Assembly: GCA_024867545.1 (NCBI GenBank)
Contig: JANFNE010000022.1
Location: forward strand, 186,001 to 250,000
Source of the DNA: Phytopythium helicoides
Taxonomy: Eukaryota > Oomycota > Peronosporomycetes > Pythiales > Pythiaceae
Length of the DNA stretch: 64,000 bases
Reading direction: 5' to 3'
The notes under the pieces are model-generated. The model was not told where the DNA came from and did not search any database. It saw only the letters and a list, made by a program, of their open reading frames with translations. Shown piece by piece: positions 56,384 through 64,000 of the stretch (position 1 is the stretch's first letter; every line of letters begins with the position of its first letter). Made by a program: the position numbers and the translations under genes.

Positions 56384-57271
56384 ATGAGTGCTGTCGCCCA
56401 CGTCGCCGCCCTCTCGCTGCTCGCGCTGCTCTCTGTGCTCGCCGCCGCCGTCTGCGCGACGCTGCTCGGCTTCCTCGTCGTCTGTGCGACGCTGCTGCTA
56501 CGCTCGCCGACCTCCTCCTCACCCTCGGACTCGTCTCGCGCTTCCACCTGCGCCTCGAGCTGTGTCTCGGCCTCGAGTGACGCCGTGAGCGACGCGGAGA
56601 AGGACGAGAGCCTCACCAGCGACCCCACAAAGGAACTGACGGCGCCAGCCACCGTGCCAGTCCCCACGCGCGCTCAAGTCGAATCCGAGGCTCCATCCGG
56701 CGACTCGACCACGGATGAGGACTCGAACGATCTCGACGACGACTCGGATGATGAAGACTCGAACACCGGCGAGCACGAGATGAGTTCCAACGCCGTCTCG
56801 ACGTCCGAGTCAGCTCCTGTCATCCCAGCGACGCTTCCGCGAGCCTCCGTCACCGCTTCTGCCAACGCGTGTGCTACCTCCGCCGAGCGAAGCCGCACGC
56901 GCCAGTTTCAACTCGAGCACTTCGTCTCGCTTGGTCGTCGACGATGCAGTGCCGCCAACAGCACCGCCTGCACTAGCGACATCGCCGTCGAGCAGCCTGT
57001 CTCGACGGTCACCGTCGCCGCTCCTACCGCTCGCGAGCAGCGCGACATGCGGTTCGTCTCTCTCGGCCGACGACGCGAGGAGCAAGCTGTCAAGGTTGTC
57101 AAGGCTGCCAAGACTGCCAAGACTGCCAAGGTCGCTGCCGCCAAGACTGCCGCCACTACAACGGCACACACATCCACCCGCACTCGCACTCGCACTCGCA
57201 CTCGCGCATCCAAGATCTCCAAGATCTCCAAGATCTCCGCGCCGGTCTCCGTCCGACCGCGCTGGCGCTGA
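56384..57271 (+). CDS. Array 2 copy 2 of the FVSLGRRR-repeat family
   Basis: 295 codons; a 6-bp deletion removes one Ser-Asp pair, and it carries Thr/Ala substitutions in the Cys-containing segment (RASTCASSCVSAS) and ESLTSDPTKE. Confidence 0.72.
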   Translation: MSAVAHVAALSLLALLSVLAAAVCATLLGFLVVCATLLLRSPTSSSPSDSSRASTCASSCVSASSDAVSDAEKDESLTSDPTKELTAPATVPVPTRAQVESEAPSGDSTTDEDSNDLDDDSDDEDSNTGEHEMSSNAVSTSESAPVIPATLPRASVTASANACATSAERSRTRQFQLEHFVSLGRRRCSAANSTACTSDIAVEQPVSTVTVAAPTAREQRDMRFVSLGRRREEQAVKVVKAAKTAKTAKVAAAKTAATTTAHTSTRTRTRTRTRASKISKISKISAPVSVRPRWR

Positions 57272-58086
57272 GCTCTACACACTAGCCTACTAGGTATTTA
57301 TCAAAACAACGCACGCTGCAACAAATACAATCCCATTCATTGATGACACGCAGGTGCTGCTTACGTGTGCTATTGCCATGCCTCCCCCACGCCCTACGCT
57401 TCCTATTGACAACCCCCAAGCTCAAATCTAGCCTCAGAAGACTCCGTCACAGCGCTTCGTCCAGCAAGTTGTTGCCACATCGAGAATCGAGACATCAAAC
57501 CGCCAATTCGTGGTGCGATTTGGCGCACTTTCCCTCTCTACCTCTCGACGCTACTTGGTTTGAATCGGCAAGTGAACCTGTCCAGCCACAGCCGCGCTGT
57601 TTTGCTCTCGAGGACCGAAATGGAACGGCGACCGTCCCATCTGGATCTGGAATGGCACGACATGACGCAGCATGGCGGCGGAGATGGCTACAGATATGGC
57701 TGCAGATATTCGGTCCACTTCAACTTAACGAATGGATCTTGAAGCGTTGTTGACGCGCGACGTGTGCAGCGAGGCGCGAGGTACAAGGCTGGCGTCTGGT
57801 CGACAGAGCGAGCGGCTTGCTAGCGGCACTAGCTGGTCAGAAGCATCGGGGATCCGCTCCGCTCCACCTCGCGCCTGCAGCTTCAGCCGCACCGCCTGGC
57901 GTCTTGTTCTTTCAGCGCCTTTCCGAGAGTTTGTCTTGGCTGGATTTTCTCTCAGTATACAAACTCCAAGTCACTCGGGACCGCCCTCGCCCGCCTTGCC
58001 GCCACTTTCCTTCTCGCCGCCAAGAGAACCAAGCTCCAGCTCCAGCTCCAGCAACGACAACAACGACAACAACGACGACCGCAAGC

Positions 58087-58980
58087 ATGAGTGCTGTCGC
58101 CCACGTCGCCGCCCTCTCGCTGCTCGCGCTGCTCTCTGTGCTCGCCGCCGCCGTCTGCGCGACGCTGCTCGGCTTCCTCGTCGTCTGTGCGACGCTGCTG
58201 CTACGCTCGCCGACCTCCTCCTCACCCTCGGACTCAGACTCGTCTCGCGCTTCCATCTGCGCCTCGAGCTGTGTCTCGACCTCGAGCGACGCCGTGAGTG
58301 ACGCGGAGAAGGACGAGAGCCTCGCCAGCGACCTCACAAAGGAACTGACGGCGCCAGCCACCGTGCCAGTCCCCACGCGCGCTCAAGTCGAATCCGAGGC
58401 TCCATCCGGCGACTCGACCACGGATGAGGACTCGAACGATCTCGACGACGACTCGGATGATGAAGACTCGAACACCGGCGAGCACGAGATGAGTTCCAAC
58501 GCCGTCTCGACGTCCGAGTCAGCTCCTGTCATCCCAGCGACGCTTCCGCGAGCCTCCGTCACCGCTTCTGCCAACGCGTGTGCTACCTCCGCCGAGCGAA
58601 GCCGCACGCGCCAGTTTCAACTCGAGCACTTCGTCTCGCTTGGTCGTCGACGATGCAGTGCCGCCAACAGCACCGCCTGCACTAGCGACATCGCCGTCGA
58701 GCAGCCTGTCTCGACGGTCACCGTCGCCGCTCCTACCGCTCGCGAGCAGCGCGACATGCGGTTCGTCTCTCTCGGCCGACGACGCGAGGAGCAAGCTGTC
58801 AAGGTTGTCAAGGCTGCCAAGACTGCCAAGACTGCCAAGGTCGCTGCCGCCAAGACTGCCGCCACTACAACGGCACACACATCCACCCGCACTCGCACTC
58901 GCACTCGCACTCGCGCATCCAAGATCTCCAAGATCTCCAAGATCTCCGCGCCGGTCTCCGTCCGACCGCGCTGGCGCTGA
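58087..58980 (+). CDS. Array 2 copy 3 of the FVSLGRRR-repeat family
   Basis: 297 codons; protein as in copy 1 of this array. Its downstream flank differs (GCTATACGCACTAGTC), where the diverged spacer of the next unit begins. Confidence 0.72.
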   Translation: MSAVAHVAALSLLALLSVLAAAVCATLLGFLVVCATLLLRSPTSSSPSDSDSSRASICASSCVSTSSDAVSDAEKDESLASDLTKELTAPATVPVPTRAQVESEAPSGDSTTDEDSNDLDDDSDDEDSNTGEHEMSSNAVSTSESAPVIPATLPRASVTASANACATSAERSRTRQFQLEHFVSLGRRRCSAANSTACTSDIAVEQPVSTVTVAAPTAREQRDMRFVSLGRRREEQAVKVVKAAKTAKTAKVAAAKTAATTTAHTSTRTRTRTRTRASKISKISKISAPVSVRPRWR

Positions 58981-59794
58981 GCTATACGCACTAGTCTACT
59001 AGGTATTTATCAAAACAACGCACGCTGCAACAAATACAATCCCATGCATTGAAGACAGGCGTGGCTTACGTGGGCTCTTGCCTTCGCCTCCCCCACGCGT
59101 TGTGCTTCCTATTGACAATCCCCCAAGCCCAAATCTAGACTCCGAAGAGTCCGTCACAGCGCTTCGTCCAGCAAGTTGTTGCCACATCGAGAATCGAGAC
59201 ATCAAAGCACCAATTCATCGCGCGATTTGGACCACTTCTCCTATCTACCTCTCGACGCTGCCTGGTTCGACTCGGTAAGTGAACCTGTTCAGCCACAGCC
59301 GCGCTGTTTTGCTCTCAAGGACCAAAATGGAACGGCGAGCGTCCCATCTGGATCTGCAATGGCACGACGTGACGCAACATGGCGGCGTAGATGGCTACAG
59401 ATATGGCTGCAGATATTCGGTCCACTTCAAGTTGACGAATGGATCTTGAAGCGTTGTTGACGCGCGTACGTGTGCAGCGAGGCGCGAGGTATAAGGCTGG
59501 GGTCTGGTCGACAGAGCGAGCGGCTATCTATCGGCACTAGCTGGTCAGAAGCGTGAGGGATTCGCTCCGCTCCACCTCGCGCCTGCAGCCTCAGCCGTAC
59601 CGCCTGGCGTCTTGTTCTTTCAGCGCCTTTCCGAGAGTTTGTCCCGGCTGGATTTTCTCTCAGTATACAAACTCCAAGTCACTCGGGACCGCCCTCGCCC
59701 GCCTTGCCGCCACTTTCCTTCTCGCCGCCAAGAGAACCAAGCTCCAGCTCCAGCTCCAGCAACGACAACAACGACAACAACGACGACCGCAAGC

Positions 59795-60681
59795 ATGAGT
59801 GCTGTCGCCCACGTCGCCGCCCTCTCGCTGCTCGCGCTGCTCTCTGTGCTCGCCGCCGCCGTCTGCGCGACGCTGCTCGGCTTCCTCGTCGTCTGTGCGA
59901 CGCTGCTGCTACGCTCGCCGACCTCCTCCTCACCCTCGGACTCGTCTCGCGCTTCCACCTGCGCCTCGAGCTGTGTCTCGCCTCGAGTGACGCCGTGAGC
60001 GACGCGGAGAAGGACGAGAGCCTCACCAGCGACCCCACAAAGGAACTGACGGCGCCAGCCACCGTGCCAGTCCCCACGCGCGCTCAAGTCGAATCCGAGG
60101 CTCCATCCGGCGACTCGACCACGGATGAGGACTCGAACGATCTCGACGACGACTCGGATGATGAAGACTCGAACACCGGCGAGCACGAGATGGGTTCCAA
60201 CGCCGTCTCGACGTCCGAGTCAGCTCCTGTCATCCCAGCGACGCTTCCGCGAGCCTCCGTCACCGCTTCTGCCAACGCGTGTGCTACCTCCGCCGAGCGA
60301 AGCCGCACGCGCCAGTTTCAACTCGAGCACTTCGTCTCGCTTGGTCGTCGACGATGCAGCGCCGCCAGCAGCACCGCCTGCACTAGCGACATCGCCGTCG
60401 AGCAGCCTGTCTCGACGGTCACCGTCGCCGCTCCTACCGCTCGCGAGCAGCGCGACATGCGGTTCGTCTCTCTCGGCCGACGACGCGAGGAGCAAGCTGT
60501 CAAGGTTGTCAAGGCTGCCAAGACTGCCAAGACTGCCAAGGTCGCTGCCGCCAAGACTGCCGCCACTACAACGGCACACACATCCACCCGCACTCGCACT
60601 CGCACTCGCACTCGCGCATCCAAGATCTCCAAGATCTCCAAGATCTCCGCGCCGGTCTCCGTCCGACCGCGCTGGCGCTGA
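59795..60681 (+). pseudogene. Array 2 copy 4, frameshifted, with diverged spacer
   Basis: One G is missing near 59980 (GTCTCGCCTC instead of GTCTCGGCCTC). Reading from MSAV ends after about 68 codons at 59998; the rest of the gene remains open in another frame. The spacer in front (58981-59640) has many substitutions relative to its neighbours, unlike the gene body, so the unit is a mosaic of an old spacer and a homogenised gene. Confidence 0.75.
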
Positions 60682-61496
60682 GCTCTACACACTAGCCTAC
60701 TAGGTATTTATCAAAACAACGCACGCTGCAACAAATACAATCCCATTCATTGATGACACGCAGGTGCTGCTTATGTGGACTATTGCCATGCCTCCCCCAC
60801 GCCTTACGCTTCCTATTGACAACCCCCAAGCTCAAATCTAGCCTCAGAAGACTCCGTCACAGCGCTTCGTCCAGCAAGTTGTTGCCACATCGAGAATCGA
60901 GACATCAAACCGCCAATTCGTGGTGCGATTTGGCGCACTTTCCCTCTCTACCTCTCGACGCTACTTGGTTTGAATCGGCAAGTGAACCTGTCCAGCCACA
61001 GCCGCGCTGTTTTGCTCTCGAGGACCGAAATGGAACGGCGACCGTCCCATCTGGATCTGGAATGGCACGACATGACGCAGCATGGCGGCGGAGATGGCTA
61101 CAGATATGGCTGCAGATATTCGGTCCACTTCAACTTAACGAATGGATCTTGAAGCGTTGTTGACGCGCGACGTGTGCAGCGAGGCGCGAGGTACAAGGCT
61201 GGCGTCTGGTCGACAGAGCGAGCGGCTTGCTAGCGGCACTAGCTGGTCAGAAGCATCGGGGATCCGCTCCGCTCCACCTCGCGCCTGCAGCTTCAGCCGC
61301 ACCGCCTGGCGTCTTGTTCTTTCAGCGCCTTTCCGAGAGTTTGTCTTGGCTGGATTTTCTCTCAGTATACAAACTCCAAGTCACTCGGGACCGCCCTCGC
61401 CCGCCTTGCCGCCACTTTCCTTCTCGCCGCCAAGAGAACCAAGCTCCAGCTCCAGCTCCAGCAACGACAACAACGACAACAACGACGACCGCAAGC

Positions 61497-62372
61497 ATGA
61501 GTGCTGTCGCCCACGTCGCCGCCCTCTCGCTGCTCGCGCTGCTCTCTGTGCTCGCCGCCGCCGTCTGCGCGACGCTGCTCGGCTTCCTCGTCGTCTGTGC
61601 GACGCTGCTGCTACGCTCGCCGACCTCCTCCTCACCCTCGGACTCGTCTCGCGCTTCCACCTGCGCCTCGAGCTGTGTCTCGGCCTCGAGTGACGCCGTG
61701 AGCGACGCGGAGAAGGACGAGAGCCTCACCAGCGACCTCACAAAGGAACCGACGGCGCCAGCCACCGTGCCAGTCCCCACGCGCGCTCAAGTCGAATCCG
61801 AGGCTCCATCCGGCGACTCGACCACGGATGAGGACTCGAACGATCTCGACGACGACTCGGATGATGAAGACTCGAACACCGGCGAGCACGAGATGGGTTC
61901 CAACGCCGTCTCGACGTCCGAGTCAGCTCCTGTCATCCCAGCGACGCTTCCGCGAGCCTCCGTCACCGCTTCTGCCAACGCGTGTGCTACCTCCGCCGAG
62001 CGAAGCCGCACGCGCCAGTTTCAACTCGAGCACTTCGTCTCGCTTGGTCGTCGACGATGCAGCGCCGCCAGCAGCACCGCCTGCACTAGCGACATCGCCG
62101 TCGAGCAGCCTGTCTCGACGGTCACCGTCGCCGCTCCTACCGCTCGCGAGCAGCGCGACATGCGGTTCGTCTCTCTCGGCCGACGACGCGAGGAGCAAGC
62201 TGTCAAGGTTGTCAAGGCTGCCAAGACTGCCAAGACTGCCAAGGTCGCTGCCGCCAAGACTGCCGCCACTACAACGGCACACACATCCACCCGCACTCGC
62301 ACTCGCGCATCCAAGATCTCCAAGATCTCCAAGATCTCCGCGCCGGTCTCCGTCCGACCGCGCTGGCGCTGA
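61497..62372 (+). CDS. Array 2 copy 5 of the FVSLGRRR-repeat family
   Basis: 291 codons; two CGCACT repeats (12 bp) are missing from the RTRTRT tail and residue changes include ESLTSDLTKEPTA and EHEMGSN. Frame kept. Confidence 0.72.
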   Translation: MSAVAHVAALSLLALLSVLAAAVCATLLGFLVVCATLLLRSPTSSSPSDSSRASTCASSCVSASSDAVSDAEKDESLTSDLTKEPTAPATVPVPTRAQVESEAPSGDSTTDEDSNDLDDDSDDEDSNTGEHEMGSNAVSTSESAPVIPATLPRASVTASANACATSAERSRTRQFQLEHFVSLGRRRCSAASSTACTSDIAVEQPVSTVTVAAPTAREQRDMRFVSLGRRREEQAVKVVKAAKTAKTAKVAAAKTAATTTAHTSTRTRTRASKISKISKISAPVSVRPRWR

Positions 62373-63187
62373 GCTCTACACACTAGCCTACTAGGTATTT
62401 ATCAAAACAACGCACGCTGCAACAAATACAATCCCATTCATTGATGACACGCAGGTGCTGCTTACGTGTGCTATTGCCATGCCTCCCCCACGCCTTACGC
62501 TTCCTATTGACAACCCCCAAGCTCAAATCTAGCATCAGAAGACTCCGTCACAGCGCTTCGTCCAGCAAGTTGTTGCCACATCGAGAATCGAGACATCAAA
62601 CCGCCAATTCGTGGTGCGATTTGGCGCACTTTCCCTCTCTACCTCTCGACGCTACTTGGTTTGAATCGGCAAGTGAACCTGTCCAGCCACAGCCGCGCTG
62701 TTTTGCTCTCGAGGACCGAAATGGAACGGCGACCGTCCCATCTGGATCTGGAATGGCACGACATGACGCAGCATGGCGGCGGAGATGGCTACAGATATGG
62801 CTGCAGATATTCGGTCCACTTCAACTTAACGAATGGATCTTGAAGCGTTGTTGACGCGCGACGTGTGCAGCGAGGCGCGAGGTACAAGGCTGGCGTCTGG
62901 TCGACAGAGCGAGCGGCTTGCTAGCGGCACTAGCTGGTCAGAAGCATCGGGGATCCGCTCCGCTCCACCTCGCGCCTGCAGCTTCAGCCGCACCGCCTGG
63001 CGTCTTGTTCTTTCAGCGCCTTTCCGAGAGTTTGTCTTGGCTGGATTTTCTCTCAGTATACAAACTCCAAGTCACTCGGGACCGCCCTCGCCCGCCTTGC
63101 CGCCACTTTCCTTCTCGCCGCCAAGAGAACCAAGCTCCAGCTCCAGCTCCAGCAACGACAACAACGACAACAACGACGACCGCAAGC

Positions 63188-64000
63188 ATGAGTGCTGTCG
63201 CCCACGTCGCCGCCCTCTCGCTGCTCGCGCTGCTCTCTGTGCTCGCCGCCGCCGTCTGCGCGACGCTGCTCGGCTTCCTCGTCGTCTGTGCGACGCTGCT
63301 GCTACGCTCGCCGACCTCCTCCTCACCCTCGGACTCGTCTCGCGCTTCCACCTGCGCCTCGAGCTGTGTCTCGGCCTCGAGTGACGCCGTGAGTGACGCG
63401 GAGAAGGACGAGAGCCTCACCAGCGACCTCACAAAGGAACTGACGGCGCCAGCCACCGTGCCAGTCCCCACGCGCGCTCAAGTCGAATCCGAGGCTCCAT
63501 CCGGCGACTCGACCACGGATGAGGACTCGAACGATCTCGACGACGACTCGGATGATGAAGACTCGAACACCGGCGAGCACGAGATGAGTTCCAACGCCGT
63601 CTCGACGTCCGAGTCAGCTCCTGTCATCCCAGCGACGCTTCCGCGAGCCTCCGTCACCGCTTCTGCCAACGCGTGTGCTACCTCCGCCGAGCGAAGCCGC
63701 ACGCGCCAGTTTCAACTCGAGCACTTCGTCTCGCTTGGTCGTCGACGATGCAGTGCCGCCAGCAGCACCGCCTGCACTAGCGACATCGCCGTCGAGCAGC
63801 CTGTCTCGACGGTCACCGTCGCCGCTCCTACCGCTCGCGAGCAGCGCGACATGCGGTTCGTCTCTCTCGGCCGACGACGCGAGGAGCAAGCTGTCAAGGT
63901 TGTCAAGGCTGCCAAGACTGCCAAGACTGCCAAGGTCGCTGCCGCCAAGACTGCCGCCACTACAACGGCACACACATCCACCCGCACTCGCACTCGCACT
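63188..64000 (+). CDS. Array 2 copy 6 of the FVSLGRRR-repeat family, cut by window end
   Basis: Open from the ATG at 63188 to the last base of the window, missing about the last 25 codons. Same domain plan. The array therefore continues to the right. Confidence 0.72.
   Translation, partial: MSAVAHVAALSLLALLSVLAAAVCATLLGFLVVCATLLLRSPTSSSPSDSSRASTCASSCVSASSDAVSDAEKDESLTSDLTKELTAPATVPVPTRAQVESEAPSGDSTTDEDSNDLDDDSDDEDSNTGEHEMSSNAVSTSESAPVIPATLPRASVTASANACATSAERSRTRQFQLEHFVSLGRRRCSAASSTACTSDIAVEQPVSTVTVAAPTAREQRDMRFVSLGRRREEQAVKVVKAAKTAKTAKVAAAKTAATTTAHTSTRTRTRT

Larger units (their letters stand above)
53614..64000. repeat. Tandem array 2: about six ~1.70 kb units, opposite orientation to array 1
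   Basis: Direct tandem repeat with period 1709 bp (start-codon spacing 1709, 1703, 1708, 1702, 1691). It runs out of the window. Units are related to array 1 but clearly diverged: the acidic tract lacks several SD repeats, QIS becomes KIS, RTRTRT is expanded, and the spacer differs. Most length differences inside the gene are multiples of three (6 and 12 bp), keeping the frame. Array 1 genes point left and array 2 genes point right, both away from the 33 kb centre. Confidence 0.96.

Overview
The window is nuclear DNA from a filamentous eukaryote, almost certainly an oomycete (Phytophthora/Pythium/Globisporangium-like). The evidence is compact GC-rich genes with short GT-AG introns (about 50-80 nt), oomycete-style initiators (YCAYTYY-like) just upstream of several start codons, and stramenopile-style domain fusions: a myosin ending in a WW domain, an LRR-IQ-WW protein and an ankyrin-PH-PX protein. 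There is no sign of prokaryotic operons, CRISPR arrays or insertion sequences.

Layout. 1-6472: end of a Na+/H+ exchanger (+), an ankyrin-PH-PX protein (-) and an NDOR1/TAH18-type diflavin reductase (-). 6661-20359: tandem array 1, eight copies of a ~1.69 kb unit, each with a 293-codon minus-strand gene, plus a truncated ninth copy. 20360-53613: 33 kb of single-copy housekeeping genes: mitochondrial SSADH (+), LRR-IQ-WW giant (-), Asterix/PAT subunit (-), a small coiled-coil protein (-), a DUF4485-like protein (-), a kinesin (+), ferredoxin/adrenodoxin reductase (-), WW-tailed myosin (+), a coiled-coil protein (-), MED11-like (+), ARMH1-like (-), an RS-rich protein (-), a GIGYF-type GYF protein (+), N-myristoyltransferase (-), RAD1 (+) and RBX1 (-). 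53614-64000: tandem array 2, the same gene family on the plus strand, five complete-length copies (one frameshifted), one copy cut by the window end and a truncated copy at the inner edge.

The most unusual structure is this pair of oppositely oriented arrays flanking a 33 kb gene block. Each array begins at its inner edge with a fragment keeping only the 3' end of the gene. The encoded family is unrecognised: an N-terminal hydrophobic segment, a long Ser/Asp acidic tract, a twice-repeated FVSLGRRR motif and a basic C-terminus. A 20-bp block upstream of every copy also lies upstream of SSADH, just outside array 1.

A second theme is recurrent frame breaks. About 15 places in five genes need one surplus base to be skipped (always +1), often in a short homopolymer. 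The GYF gene alone has about eight. Under-polished sequence is the simplest explanation, but five breaks sit on in-frame CCC proline codons and deserve a check. Gene spans given for intron-containing genes run from first to last coding base, introns included.
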